Below, one piece after another: positions 1 to 9,273 of a stretch of DNA of 64,000 bases. The DNA is from Salicibibacter cibi (GTDB taxonomy: Bacteria > Bacillota > Bacilli > Bacillales > Marinococcaceae): assembly GCF_016495865.1 (NCBI RefSeq), contig NZ_CP054706.1:3038001-3102000 (forward strand). Direction: 5' to 3'. Each line of letters starts with the position of its first letter. Positions within the stretch are counted from its first letter, which is position 1. The translations under genes were made by a program, and so were the position numbers. The notes under the pieces are model-generated. The model searched no databases, was not told the DNA's origin, and worked only from the letters and a program-made list of their open reading frames with translations.

Positions 1-1172
1 ATACTGTTAACAATATTATCTGTCGAACGCGTGAAAATCGTTTGGTAATGATCAAACGTAAGTCCATTGGGTAATAGATCAGCCCCCCAAGTAGTTGCCA
101 GTGACTGTAAGAATACTGATAAAATGGCTAGCGTTGGAACAAGTACAACTATGCTAGTATAAACGCTCAAAGTAATTTTCACTGCTTTATTGTTGTTTAA
201 CTTCGTCGCCCTGGGCTTTCCAGACAACGTTCCGTAATCCATCTTTTTAGTTACCAATCGCTGAAGCCAGAAAAAGATTGCGGCTACTCCCACCATGACA
301 ACCGTCAGAATAGCAGCACCTCCCCAATTAAAAAAACCGGATATCTCCCGATACGCCTCTACGACGATCAAATTCAAACCTTCAGGAGCTAGAATAATAG
401 GGGTTCCAAAATCAGAAAAGCTAACTGCAAAGATCAATAAAGCACTGGAAATCATTCCTGGCAATGCTAATGGTACGGTCACGAAAAGCATTGTTGACCA
501 GCTACGGGCACCCATATTTCGTGACGCTTCTTCCAATTGAATATCAGCGATTTTGAAGGCGGCCACCATTGGCCATAATGCTAATGGAAAAAAGAAGAAA
601 ACTTGTACAAGCACTATGGCAGTCATAGAGTAAACATCAAATAAACCACCTTCAGTGCCAAAAATAGAATTAAATATGGTACTTGTCCAGCCGGTACGAC
701 CAAACATGATAATGAATCCAGCTGCAGAAATGAAGGTTGGCACAACCACAGGCATTGTACATAGTGCTGCAAAAAGCCCCTTAAAGGGCATAGATGTGCG
801 TGCGAACCCATAAGCAATTGGTAAACACATTAGTATTACAATAATCGAGACACTCACTGCTAACAGCAGACTATTATTTAATGCAGCAAAATAATTTGTT
901 CCACCTGTAAACAATTCACGAAATTGATCTAGTGAAGCATTTGCAATCCTTCCAATATTATCAGATAATATATTAGGATCAACAAAAGAACCAAAAATGT
1001 TCACTGGTTCATTAGTGAAACTTATGATGAAAACAGATATCAAAGGAATAATAAGAAATAAAATGAAAAAACCAGTAATCAGCCATTTTATGACTTGTAA
1101 ACTATCTACTTTTTTTAAAAAATTTTTTATAGGTGTTTTCTTTTGTGATTGTGAGGTGGTATTCGGCTTCAT
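1..1172 (-). CDS. ABC importer permease, Fe3+/phosphonate (FbpB-like) type, partial
   Basis: Membrane permease of a binding-protein-dependent importer. It begins with ATG at 1172 and stays open to the left edge, so the C-terminal part is missing (about 390 codons present). After a hydrophilic N-terminus there is a first transmembrane segment near residues 28-50, then a run of hydrophobic helices. An EAA-type cytoplasmic loop (EEASRNMGARSWSTM) contacts the ATPase. A second hydrophobic module starts near residue 340, which fits the long, duplicated permeases of the FbpB/ThiP group. The start overlaps the stop of the ATPase gene by ATGA (1169-1172), so the two are translationally coupled. Substrate is not readable from the permease; iron, phosphonate or polyamine-like ligands are all possible. 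Confidence 0.85.
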   Translation of the reverse strand, partial: MKPNTTSQSQKKTPIKNFLKKVDSLQVIKWLITGFFILFLIIPLISVFIISFTNEPVNIFGSFVDPNILSDNIGRIANASLDQFRELFTGGTNYFAALNNSLLLAVSVSIIVILMCLPIAYGFARTSMPFKGLFAALCTMPVVVPTFISAAGFIIMFGRTGWTSTIFNSIFGTEGGLFDVYSMTAIVLVQVFFFFPLALWPMVAAFKIADIQLEEASRNMGARSWSTMLFVTVPLALPGMISSALLIFAVSFSDFGTPIILAPEGLNLIVVEAYREISGFFNWGGAAILTVVMVGVAAIFFWLQRLVTKKMDYGTLSGKPRATKLNNNKAVKITLSVYTSIVVLVPTLAILSVFLQSLATTWGADLLPNGLTFDHYQTIFTRSTDNIVNS

Positions 1173-2281
1173 ATGAGTACCACCCTCTCTTCAGGGATGT
1201 ATAAAATTATGTTATCCCCTTCTTCATATATAGGGGTTCCTGTTGTGTAATCCTCCTCAACCGTAATACCCACTCCCCCAATATCGACATCATAGCGTAT
1301 TAAAGGTCCGAAGTAGGTACTCATCGTTACTTGGCCTTCTACAATATTATCTCCATCATTTTTTTCTTTCAGAATTTCAATTCCTTCAGGCCGAATCAAT
1401 GCCCTTTCCGAGGATTTAGTCGATGAATATCTCGTAAGCAATATAAAATTGTCATTAATTTTAATTCCCTTTTCATCTTGTGTAGAATCCGCTTTATAGA
1501 TATTAGAAGAACCAACAAAATCAGCTACGAATGGGGTCTTTGGTTTGCTATACAATTCCGTAGGTGAGGCTTCTTGGATAATTTCACCATCCTTCATTAC
1601 AGCGATTCGATCCGCCATACTCATCGCTTCCTCTTGATCATGTGTAACAAAAATGGTTGTGATTCCGAGTTCTTGTTGCATTCTACGTATAGTCGCTCTC
1701 ATTGTATTACGTAATTTTTTATCAAGATTTGATAACGGTTCATCTAATAACAACACAGAAGGTTCCATTACAAGAGCTCTTGCAAGTGCAACACGTTGTT
1801 GTTGCCCACCTGATAATTCGCTGACTCCTCGATCTGCGAAATGATCAAGTTCCACATATTCCAAAATGCTCATGACCTTCTTATATATAGCATCTGTAGG
1901 TTTTCCAAGTCTACGACTCATGAGACGAGCGAAACTCTTTATCCTTTGCCCAGGAGAAGAACCATATAAATCACGAATAGTCAAACTGTAAGCAACGTTT
2001 TCAAATACATTATAATGCGGAAAGAGCGCATAACTTTGGAAGACCATTCCGCAGTCACGTCGATTGGCAGGAACTTGGTTAACCAATTCGCCCCCAATAT
2101 ATATTTCTCCGTCAGTCATGTCTTCAAAACCAGCTATACAGCGCATCGTTGTGGTTTTTCCACATCCTGATGGACCTAAGAGGGCATAGAACTCGCCCTC
2201 CTCAATATTTAGGTCCACACCTTTCAGTGCTTCTACATCGTCATAATATTTAACTAAATTGTTTACTGTTATCGAACCCAT
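1169..2281 (-). CDS. ABC importer ATP-binding protein, FbpC/PotA type
   Basis: Energises the adjacent permease. From the chosen ATG at 2281 (AAGGTG ribosome site just upstream, 23 bp after the binding-protein stop) it has Walker A GPSGCGKTT at about 36-44, Q-loop Gln at 82, signature LSGGQQQ at about 156-162, Walker B LLLDEP and switch His in FVTHDQEEA. A C-terminal TOBE-like domain of roughly 120 residues follows. A longer in-frame start at 2326 would overlap the upstream gene and lacks a ribosome site. The stretch between Q-loop and signature is about 25 residues longer than in a typical MalK/PotA protein. Family is certain, ligand is not. Confidence 0.9.
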   Translation of the reverse strand: MGSITVNNLVKYYDDVEALKGVDLNIEEGEFYALLGPSGCGKTTTMRCIAGFEDMTDGEIYIGGELVNQVPANRRDCGMVFQSYALFPHYNVFENVAYSLTIRDLYGSSPGQRIKSFARLMSRRLGKPTDAIYKKVMSILEYVELDHFADRGVSELSGGQQQRVALARALVMEPSVLLLDEPLSNLDKKLRNTMRATIRRMQQELGITTIFVTHDQEEAMSMADRIAVMKDGEIIQEASPTELYSKPKTPFVADFVGSSNIYKADSTQDEKGIKINDNFILLTRYSSTKSSERALIRPEGIEILKEKNDGDNIVEGQVTMSTYFGPLIRYDVDIGGVGITVEEDYTTGTPIYEEGDNIILYIPEERVVLI

Positions 2282-2304
2282 GATCTTCACACCTTTTTTT
2301 GTTG

Positions 2305-3321
2305 CTATTGGTATCTTGATTGCCATTCATCACGAGCATCATCATAATTTTCATTTATAAAATCGATATCAAGGTCCATAGAGTGATCCTCTAAGCTTTC
2401 AGCATCAAGAGGAGTTTGTGAATCAACATCGGGATGTAAAGGAATATGTCCCCAGTCTGCTTTAATTTGCTGTCCTTCTTCAGAAAGAAGAAATTCCATA
2501 AACTGTTCTGCACCCTCAGGATTGGGTCCATCTTCCACTACAGCAGCAGGGTTTACTAAAACAGGAGTCGATTCCGGAACATGAAAATCAACCGTTTCTC
2601 CTCTATCCTTCATTTGATAAGCCATAAAATCAAACCCAATACCGATAGACGCTTCTCCGGTCGTCACAGCCTCTGTAGGTGAAAGGCCAGAATCCGGCAT
2701 CGCATTCATTTGCTCAACCAGTTCATCAAAGTATTCCCAGCCTTCATCTTCTCCTTTATCTAGTAATTGACTGAGAACAAGTAACGTTGATGTGCCAGAA
2801 GCAGCGGGATTAGGCATTTGGAGTTCACCTTCCCAACGTTCATCAAGCAGATCATCCCACGTTTCCGGAAGTTCATCTTCGGAGACCAGATCCGGATTAT
2901 ATGCAAATCCAAGCGCAAATAATTCTATCCCTACATACTGCCAGTCTTCATGTCGCATTCTTATGTCATCTTCAGTTACATCCCAATCGCTTGCCGCTTC
3001 AGGTTGGTAAGATTCTAATAACCCTTGTTCTACAGCATTTTCAAAAGGCATGAAGCCCCCACCGCCATACCATACATCAGCTTGAGGATTATCCGCTTCA
3101 GCCATCATTTGATTGACAAGTACATTCGTTCCTGCATACTCGACGTTTACTGACTCTCCGTGTTCTTCTTCATAGGCTTCTGCCAATTCTTCAGACATTT
3201 CGGGTGTTTCCGGTGAATACAAAGTAACTCCCGATCCTTCCCCACCACCACATGCCGACAGTACTGTTAAAAATCCTACAGACATTATTCCCATTGTCAT
3301 TGTCTTTTTGCTCAAATTCAT
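2305..3321 (-). CDS. ABC importer substrate-binding lipoprotein (AfuA/FbpA-like)
   Basis: Extracytoplasmic binding protein of the importer encoded downstream. The ATG at 3321 follows a strong GGGGGAG ribosome site. A signal peptide ends in the lipobox LSAC at about residues 21-24, giving a lipid-anchored Cys followed by a Gly-rich linker. The mature protein starts VTLYSPETPEM and has the two-lobed COG1840 pattern (DVWYGGGG, LPETWDDLLD, NPAASGTS, EAVTTGEASIGIGFD). It is strongly acidic, as expected for a protein outside the cell of a halophile or alkaliphile. Relatives bind Fe3+ or 2-aminoethylphosphonate; no choice between these is possible here. Confidence 0.88.
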   Translation of the reverse strand: MNLSKKTMTMGIMSVGFLTVLSACGGGEGSGVTLYSPETPEMSEELAEAYEEEHGESVNVEYAGTNVLVNQMMAEADNPQADVWYGGGGFMPFENAVEQGLLESYQPEAASDWDVTEDDIRMRHEDWQYVGIELFALGFAYNPDLVSEDELPETWDDLLDERWEGELQMPNPAASGTSTLLVLSQLLDKGEDEGWEYFDELVEQMNAMPDSGLSPTEAVTTGEASIGIGFDFMAYQMKDRGETVDFHVPESTPVLVNPAAVVEDGPNPEGAEQFMEFLLSEEGQQIKADWGHIPLHPDVDSQTPLDAESLEDHSMDLDIDFINENYDDARDEWQSRYQ

Positions 3322-3368
3322 TGATACTCCCCCTTTTGTTTTTTCCACTTTCACATAAAACTATAAAA

Positions 3369-3426
3369 AGACGACCACAACAAACTATAGGAAATAGACT
3401 TTCCACATAGATTGTTAGGGTCGTCT
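3369..3426 (-). terminator. Terminator-like hairpin in the leader of the ABC importer operon
   Basis: Read on the minus strand, outer arms AGACGACC (3419-3426) and GGTCGTCT (3369-3376) pair. Inside are AACAA/TTGTT and GGAAA/TTTCC, and the 3' arm is followed by five Ts. It lies between the promoter at 3484-3512 and the start at 3321, so it can act as an attenuator rather than a gene-end terminator. A five-codon reading frame MRRRP (3432-3415) runs into its 5' arm. Confidence 0.6.
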
Positions 3427-3483
3427 CCTCATCTCTGCCCTAATATTCCTAATGTAATCCCTTACATTATTTAATTAATTCTT

Positions 3484-3512
3484 ACTATATATTACGTTCA
3501 CATATCTGTCAA
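3484..3512 (-). promoter_or_regulatory. Sigma-A promoter of the ABC importer operon
   Basis: On the minus strand TTGACA (3507-3512) is separated by exactly 17 bases from TATAGT (3484-3489), a near-consensus vegetative promoter. The predicted start near 3477 gives a leader of about 155 nt. That leader contains the inverted repeat AATGTAA-GGG-TTACATT-like element at about 3451-3468 and the terminator-like hairpin. Confidence 0.75.
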
Positions 3513-3567
3513 CTACCATTCTAAAATTATATTTAAAATGATCTAAAAAATGGCTCCTTAGAAGAAA

Positions 3568-4971
3568 TCATTGACCAACCTCAACTTCGTGTACAGGGTT
3601 ACGATGCATACCATCAGCAGTGACATGTATTTGCACATAGTAATTTGCTGCCTCTGCAAAAGTATAATCGGCTGTATATATCCCATTGCTCTCGTGTTCA
3701 GCATGAATAATGGTGCCCTTGTTTACATCATCTTCTTCAGGCCAAACTTCAAAGTATATGACATCCGCATTTTCGATCGGCTGTCCTTCCAGTGTAACTT
3801 CTGCTTGCAGGAGATATTCGTCTCCGACAGTACCCTGTGTATCATTTAATAATTCAATTTCCATCGTGGATTCCCCGGACGTGTCTTCGGTTGTTGTTTC
3901 CACATCTGCACTTAACATGATCCCCGTGTAGGCAATCAATACAAATAAAACGATATGGATCGGAGCGAACCTAGCAGACTCCATCTTGCCAACACTATAA
4001 ATAAAAGAGGCAAGAACTGTCCCTGTTGCCACAATCAACAAAAACGTTGGAAAACTCATATTCCAGGTCACGATTTCTCCTGCAGAAAATTCCGTTGTAA
4101 TCATTTGCATCGCGAGCTCAGACATGTTCGTATATTCCAATGTTTCCAATACGCCGTGCGGGGGTTCTTGCTCAGCCATCACTGCTGTAACGATGAAGAC
4201 AAACGCGAGCACAGCACTTTCCATTCGCAACGAAAAACGTGGTGTGCGATTTGTTCCATTGGCCAGTCTTTTTTTCATGATAAAACCATGGGCAAAACCA
4301 TAAAAAACGAGCGGGATAAACAACAAATGCTTGAGCAATTGCCATTGCCCGTAGGAAAGCAGCCAACTGTTCGTATATTCCGGAGTGATTAACGTGAGCA
4401 TCCCCAATCCGCTGGCAAATAACAATAGCACCATCGTTATGGCAAATGGGGTGAACCAATGAAAAAAACGAAGCCAGCGATCATCGCCGGTGGAAAAAAA
4501 TCCGACAACGAGCAATACCCCTGTCCAGGCCATGGCTGCAGCCATATGAATCACGTCAAAGAAATATCCCAGATTCGAAAGGGAGGCCGGATGTGAACTC
4601 CATGCCGATGCCAAAATCATGCCCAGTATGGGGAGCAAGAGGAGCCAGCGTTTTTCCTTCAGGGTGGAACGGGCGATCAACGTGATCGCAAGAAACAAGA
4701 CAAAAACAATAAACCCTTGCCCGATGTTGAAGTCCAACAGGACAGACCCAAGTGCCGTAGGAAAAGGGTCCTGAGAAAGACTCGCCGTCTGTTCGGCAAT
4801 CATTCCGAAAGGGATGAAGCTGAAAACAATTAGTGCGATCGCAAGCAACGCAATAAGAAAAGATGGGAGACGCAGCTTAGGCCGGTTGTTCCCTGAGATA
4901 CCCTCTAAAATATGAACGCCAACAAAAACGGAAAGTGCGAGAAAGAGAGCAGCGTCTGCAAGGATAACCAT
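3568..4971 (-). CDS. CopD-family copper transport membrane protein with C-terminal YtkA/FixH-like domain
   Basis: Predicted polytopic inner-membrane protein of 467 residues. The first ~370 residues are a series of hydrophobic helices of the CopD type (for example the HMAAAMAWTGVLLVVGFF region). The C-terminal ~100 residues form an extracytoplasmic immunoglobulin-like domain (ENADVIYFEVWPEED to YYVQIHVTADGMHR) resembling YtkA/FixH modules. It starts three bases after the copC stop, so the pair is one operon. CopC/CopD proteins take part in copper uptake or homeostasis; B. subtilis YcnJ combines the two in one protein. Direct copper transport is inferred from family. Confidence 0.82.
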   Translation of the reverse strand: MVILADAALFLALSVFVGVHILEGISGNNRPKLRLPSFLIALLAIALIVFSFIPFGMIAEQTASLSQDPFPTALGSVLLDFNIGQGFIVFVLFLAITLIARSTLKEKRWLLLLPILGMILASAWSSHPASLSNLGYFFDVIHMAAAMAWTGVLLVVGFFSTGDDRWLRFFHWFTPFAITMVLLLFASGLGMLTLITPEYTNSWLLSYGQWQLLKHLLFIPLVFYGFAHGFIMKKRLANGTNRTPRFSLRMESAVLAFVFIVTAVMAEQEPPHGVLETLEYTNMSELAMQMITTEFSAGEIVTWNMSFPTFLLIVATGTVLASFIYSVGKMESARFAPIHIVLFVLIAYTGIMLSADVETTTEDTSGESTMEIELLNDTQGTVGDEYLLQAEVTLEGQPIENADVIYFEVWPEEDDVNKGTIIHAEHESNGIYTADYTFAEAANYYVQIHVTADGMHRNPVHEVEVGQ

Positions 4972-4974
4972 TGC

Positions 4975-5583
4975 CTACGCTTTGTTCCTGCGGGTAATAA
5001 TGAAAACGACAGCACCGATAATGATGAGTGCAAGAACAGCGGTTATCATCCAACCCGTGCCGCCCTCATCGGTCGTTTCGGCCGCAGCGGTTTCTTCTTC
5101 TTGGGTTGAAGCATCTTCGGTCGTTGTATTTTCTTCACTCGCTTCTTCCTCACCCGACTTCCCTTCTTCGACGTTTGCAGTTCCATTTTCTGCTTCTTCC
5201 TCCTCATCAATGGCTTCATCGATGTCAATCGTGAATGCGACTTCACCTTCGGTTGTATGCCCATCTTCCCCGAGCGCTTCCCATTCTACCGTATAATCAC
5301 CTGAAGGCAACGGCCCAACAAGGGTCGCACTATATTCCGGACTTTCCACGCTTTCATCGGTGATTTCATATTCTTCTCCTTCGTCATCGAAAACAGTGGC
5401 CTTCGTTGCCAATTCGATGCCCGCATCAAAGATGAGGGTAATAGTATCGATGTCTTCATCAACACTGGAATCCTCGGCAGGATCAGACTCTTCTACATAC
5501 GAGTGCGCAGATGTTATAGACATAAATGACAATGATAGGAAACCGGTAATGATTAAAATAGTAAGATATTTTATGATTGTCAT
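4975..5583 (-). CDS. CopC-domain copper-binding protein, membrane anchored
   Basis: 202 residues. An N-terminal signal peptide ends at SAHSYVEESDPA, which places His at the mature N-terminus, the usual CopC copper ligand. The CopC beta-sandwich covers about 27-125 (SDPAEDSSVDEDIDTITLIFDAGIE and SGDYTVEWEALGEDGH). A long acidic low-complexity linker rich in Glu and Thr follows, then a transmembrane helix at about 178-197 and RRNKA at the end. This is the CopC-linker-TM form common in Gram-positive bacteria. It is 34 bp downstream of tatC and directly upstream of copD, so it probably shares their transcript. Confidence 0.85.
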   Translation of the reverse strand: MTIIKYLTILIITGFLSLSFMSITSAHSYVEESDPAEDSSVDEDIDTITLIFDAGIELATKATVFDDEGEEYEITDESVESPEYSATLVGPLPSGDYTVEWEALGEDGHTTEGEVAFTIDIDEAIDEEEEAENGTANVEEGKSGEEEASEENTTTEDASTQEEETAAAETTDEGGTGWMITAVLALIIIGAVVFIITRRNKA

Positions 5584-5617
5584 AATCCCTCCCCTGCCTT
5601 TTGCTATTTATAAGAAA

Positions 5618-6364
5618 TTAAGTCTGTTCTGCCGTCATTGTGCTTCTTTTTTTCCGATGCACAATTTGTGAAACATATAGCCCAAACTCATACAACAATA
5701 TGAGGGGGATAATAAGCAAAACATCCGACACGAAATCAGGAGGTGTGATAAGAACAGAAAAAACAACCATTCCAAAATAAGCATATTTACGAACCTTGCG
5801 CATTTGCTCGGGGACAAACACCCCCAAAGACGTCAAAAACATCATGGCGATCGGCAATTGAAATACAAAACCTATCGGCAACGTTGTCATAAGCAAGAAA
5901 GAGAAATATTGCTGCGCGGTAATCATCATGTCAAAATGAATGGCTCCCAGTCCGATCAAGAATGAATACACGATGGGAAAAACAATAAAATATCCAAAAA
6001 GTAAACCTAGAACAAATAAAATGGCGCTTCCCGGGATATAGGTCAAAACCATTTTGCTTTCCTTCTCGGTTAAAGCCGGGCGAGCAAATTTCCATATTTC
6101 ATAACCTACATAAGGGATAGAAAAACCAATGGCCAGTACCAATCCTACAAGAAAGTAAATACGCATGACTTCCATTGGGCCTAACAAAACTAGAGAAGTT
6201 TCTCCTGTGGAAGCGTGAGATGTCAAATACGGGATCAGCCAATGCATCAAAATGACCATAACAACGAGGGCAATACCTAAAAATAGAAGTGATCGAATAA
6301 TCATACCACGTAGTTCACCATAATGTTCTATCGCTGTTTGATCTGTTGTTTGATTATTAACCAT
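5618..6364 (-). CDS. tatC: Twin-arginine translocase subunit TatC
   Basis: 248 residues with the six-helix TatC layout. The N-terminal cytoplasmic HYGELRGMIIRSL matches the conserved H-xx-ELR-xRL signal-recognition motif, followed by hydrophobic spans up to the last one at about 210-235 and a basic tail. TatC binds the RR signal peptide of folded exported proteins. It lies 100 bp downstream of tatA and of a dehydrogenase whose small subunit carries a Tat signal, which suggests a dedicated translocase. It is the only intact tatC in the window; two decayed relatives lie at 9535-9694 and 12947-13307. Confidence 0.93.
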   Translation of the reverse strand: MVNNQTTDQTAIEHYGELRGMIIRSLLFLGIALVVMVILMHWLIPYLTSHASTGETSLVLLGPMEVMRIYFLVGLVLAIGFSIPYVGYEIWKFARPALTEKESKMVLTYIPGSAILFVLGLLFGYFIVFPIVYSFLIGLGAIHFDMMITAQQYFSFLLMTTLPIGFVFQLPIAMMFLTSLGVFVPEQMRKVRKYAYFGMVVFSVLITPPDFVSDVLLIIPLILLYEFGLYVSQIVHRKKRSTMTAEQT

Positions 6365-6464
6365 TCGATCACTCCCGGAAATCTAAATTTATCTATTATT
6401 AATCGTTTTTCCAATTAACTGATTCATTCTCTTTCGAAGCTGCCGATTCGTCCTTTTTAGCCTT

Positions 6465-6647
6465 TTATTCTTCATCGTCCTGTAGATTCACATCATCCAT
6501 GATCTGGTTGGTAGATTTCTTAAAAGCCGATAATGTTTCACCAAAAGCAGAACCAATCTGTGGCAATTTTTTGGGACCGAAAATCAGAAGTGCTATTAAC
6601 AATATAAGGATTAACCCTGGTATGCCAATCGTTCCTATACCTCCCAT
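6465..6647 (-). CDS. tatA: Twin-arginine translocase subunit TatA, copy 1
   Basis: 60 residues: a short N-terminus, one hydrophobic helix ([21 protein letters not shown]), then an amphipathic helix ([17 protein letters not shown]) and an acidic tail. This is the TatA/E pattern with the conserved FGPKKLP hinge. TatA oligomers form the passage for folded proteins. The DNA from here into the end of the upstream dehydrogenase is almost identical to copy 2 at 9785-10027, but this copy is 20 residues shorter because of an earlier stop after DDEE. Confidence 0.92.
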   Translation of the reverse strand: MGGIGTIGIPGLILILLIALLIFGPKKLPQIGSAFGETLSAFKKSTNQIMDDVNLQDDEE

Positions 6648-6685
6648 ATCATTCGCCCACTTTCTTTATAAAAATCTACCAAATA

Positions 6686-8431
6686 TTAAGCTTTCTGCGT
6701 CGAATTCTTACTGCTCACTAATTGACCTCCACCGTTGTTCAAATATTCCTCAATGCCTTCCGCTGCACGATAAGCTAATGCACCTACCGTTGGTGTAGGA
6801 TTATTGCCACTATTATGGGGAAATGCTGACGCACCAACAACGAACATGTTCTCACAATCCCACATCTGTAAATAATTATTAACGGCAGAAGTTTCCGGAT
6901 CTTCCCCCATAATTACCCCACCAGTGTTGTGTGTTGATTGGTAAGGGACAATGTCGTAGTCACCCTCTGTGTCGTTGTTTGGTGTCACAATGTCGGCCCC
7001 CATATTTTCCATAATTTCTGCGGCTCGTTCTGCCTGGTGTTCAGCTAGTTTACGATCTTGGTCAGTAAAATTATAAGTCATGCGTAATAAGGGATCTCCA
7101 TACTGGTCCGTGTACGTTGGATCAAGATCCAAATAGTTATATCGATGAGGTAAACTTGCCCCTTGAGTTCCTATCGATAGCGTACGGGGGAAATAATGGA
7201 TAGAAGCCTGTTTAAAATCGCTTCCCCATGATTTTGTATCAGGAGGTACAGGATTTGTTGCGATAGGTCGGTTTCCGCTTTGGCCTAAAGTTAATACACC
7301 CCCATGAAGAAAGTCCTGGTCGCTATGATCAAAGTTGTCCGCGTTATAATCTTCGATTCTCATCCCTAGTGCCCCTGCCCCAGCGTAAAGATTGAATTTT
7401 TCATTCTCAAACATCCCAGTAGCTCCAGCCCCAATTTGGTAACAATAATGCTTGCCAATCACTCCGTCTTGTGTTTCGGAATCATATGGTTCACCAATTT
7501 CGGATTGTAAAAGCAACCGGACGTTATTCATGACATAGGCTGTTAAAATAACAATATCTGCCGGTTGAAAGTATTCTTGTTTTGTCGTTTCATCGATAAA
7601 ATAAACCCCGTCAGCGATATCCCCGTCTTGCGATATTGAACGAACATTTGCATGTGTATGAATTTCAAAATTGCCCGTTTCTTTGGCAGTTGGAATAACC
7701 GTAATAAGGGGATCTGCTTTGGCTTGATAATCACACCCGAACCTTTCACAAAATGCGCAATATTTACATTGTTCAATCGTTTGCCCATCCGGATTGGTAT
7801 ATTGTTCAGATAAATTCGCTGATGGTTGAATGTAGGGATGATAGCCCATTTCATCTGTTGTCGCTTTAAAAAGTTTCATTGCCCGTGTCTCAAGCATAGG
7901 AGGGGTCGGATAATCATCAGAACGAGGCGGTGTCATTTCATTATCTTCCCCGGAAACCCCAAGCGTTTTTTCAAACATGTCATAATAAGGTTCAAGCTCT
8001 TCATACGTCATGCCCCAATCTTGCAACGTAATGTCCTCTGGAATCTTATCTTCTCCATAACGTTCAATGGTTTGGGAGCGAATTTCAAGGTCATAAGGAA
8101 AGAACCTAGGGCAAACACCATTCCAATGAACTCCCGCCCCACCTAGTCCACTTCCAAGCAAAAATGAACCAAGTTGACGCATGGGCAAAGCACGCATGTC
8201 TTCATCATTACGCATCGTTATCGTTTCTTTTGAAAGATCTTGCATAAGATCATAATCTAATGCGTATTTTAATTCATCTTTAGGCATAGTAAAGTCGTCA
8301 ACCGTACGTTCTTCCCCACGTTCAAGACCCAAAACTTCAAAGCCTTGTTTCGCTAACTCTGCTGCTATGATGCCACCTGCCCATCCAACGCCAATAATCA
8401 CAGCTTGCTTATGTGGTAATTCTGTAGCCAT
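6686..8431 (-). CDS. GMC-family FAD dehydrogenase large subunit, copy 1 (gluconate 2-dehydrogenase type)
   Basis: 581-residue flavoprotein of the GMC oxidoreductase family, expected to oxidise an alcohol or sugar acid and pass electrons out of the enzyme. It has the N-terminal FAD-binding Rossmann motif IGVGWAGGIIAAELAKQG (about 13-30), GMC-type GGAGVHWNGVCPR near 98-110, and the C-terminal FAD/active-site block SAFPHNSGNNPTPTVGALAYRAAE. A Cys cluster C-x2-C-x2-C-x4-C (CKYCAFCERFGC) could hold an Fe-S centre as in bacterial FAD-glucose dehydrogenases. It has no signal peptide, so export would be by riding with the Tat-signal subunit encoded 23 bp upstream. No cytochrome c subunit is encoded nearby. 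Substrate unknown. Confidence 0.88.
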   Translation of the reverse strand: MATELPHKQAVIIGVGWAGGIIAAELAKQGFEVLGLERGEERTVDDFTMPKDELKYALDYDLMQDLSKETITMRNDEDMRALPMRQLGSFLLGSGLGGAGVHWNGVCPRFFPYDLEIRSQTIERYGEDKIPEDITLQDWGMTYEELEPYYDMFEKTLGVSGEDNEMTPPRSDDYPTPPMLETRAMKLFKATTDEMGYHPYIQPSANLSEQYTNPDGQTIEQCKYCAFCERFGCDYQAKADPLITVIPTAKETGNFEIHTHANVRSISQDGDIADGVYFIDETTKQEYFQPADIVILTAYVMNNVRLLLQSEIGEPYDSETQDGVIGKHYCYQIGAGATGMFENEKFNLYAGAGALGMRIEDYNADNFDHSDQDFLHGGVLTLGQSGNRPIATNPVPPDTKSWGSDFKQASIHYFPRTLSIGTQGASLPHRYNYLDLDPTYTDQYGDPLLRMTYNFTDQDRKLAEHQAERAAEIMENMGADIVTPNNDTEGDYDIVPYQSTHNTGGVIMGEDPETSAVNNYLQMWDCENMFVVGASAFPHNSGNNPTPTVGALAYRAAEGIEEYLNNGGGQLVSSKNSTQKA

Positions 8432-8454
8432 AATAAGCCTCCCTTGTTCGAAAA

Positions 8455-9273
8455 TTAATTGTGATCATGTAAACTTACCGGTTCCATATCCTGATATTCA
8501 TCATCTTCAATCATGTGAATATACGCCATTTGAGGACCTGGATATTCCTTCATGCGCCAGCCATCCATATTTTGATTGCCACCGTACACAGGATCAGAGT
8601 ATGCGCCTCTTAATGTCGCATCACGCAAAACCTCAAAGAAAGCCGCCGAATCCATACCTGGCATTTCTGGTTCCCCATTCTCAAATGCTTCCAAGATTTC
8701 GTCTTGTTGCTCTCCTTCGAGGTCAAAAAAAGCTGTATTGAAATTTTCGTTAGCGATGGACTGAATCAACCGGACTCCCTGCAAAAAAACATCTCGACGG
8801 TTCATCGAGCTTTGATTTCCTTGAGTGGGTGCCCCCTCATAAAATGGACCTTGCATATAATCACGTGCGTTAAAACCATACTCCCCCGCCAGTTGTTTAT
8901 CAATAAAATATGGAACACCTAAAGCGATTGCGCCAGGTCCAATATCATCTTCAGGATAAATACGCTCCACTGCTGCACTAAGTACTTGAAAATCTTCCGG
9001 ACGTTTAAAAAACATTCTAGCTTCTTGAAAATTATTAGACTCGCCGTCTGTTTCAGCCTCTCCAGCTGTCTCAGTGTCTGTTCCGGCAAACCATTGGTTT
9101 CCAAGAACTCCGCCTAGAACTCCTCCGCCGACAACTCCTCCTGCTACGAGTCCCGTATTTTTAATAAATGTACGTCGGCTGATTCCTTCATTTGAAGATG
9201 CAGCAGCTGTTTCATCCCTATTCGATGATGACTGATTGACATCTGTCTGTTTATCATCATTTTTTTCCACCAT
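8455..9273 (-). CDS. Gluconate 2-dehydrogenase subunit 3 family protein with Tat signal, copy 1
   Basis: 272 residues. A polar N-terminus leads to the twin-arginine motif SRRTFIK at about 32-38 and a Gly/Val-rich hydrophobic stretch (VAGGVVGGGVLGGVLG). A linker and the subunit-3 domain (RIYPEDDIGPGAIALGVPYFIDKQLAG to the SDPVYGGNQNMDGWRMKEYPGP block) follow. The small subunit of three-part GMC dehydrogenases escorts the large subunit through the Tat pathway. The ATG follows GGGAGGGAG. The first ~90 residues are nearly identical to copy 2 at 11840-12658 and the rest is clearly diverged. Confidence 0.9.
   Translation of the reverse strand: MVEKNDDKQTDVNQSSSNRDETAAASSNEGISRRTFIKNTGLVAGGVVGGGVLGGVLGNQWFAGTDTETAGEAETDGESNNFQEARMFFKRPEDFQVLSAAVERIYPEDDIGPGAIALGVPYFIDKQLAGEYGFNARDYMQGPFYEGAPTQGNQSSMNRRDVFLQGVRLIQSIANENFNTAFFDLEGEQQDEILEAFENGEPEMPGMDSAAFFEVLRDATLRGAYSDPVYGGNQNMDGWRMKEYPGPQMAYIHMIEDDEYQDMEPVSLHDHN

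Noticed and set aside
3955..4392. Plus-strand frame of 145 codons within copD
   Set aside because: Antisense shadow of a well-supported membrane protein gene; basic, low-quality composition.
5046..5264. Lys/Arg-rich frame opposite the acidic linker of CopC
   Set aside because: Alternative-frame reading of a Glu/Thr-rich low-complexity region.
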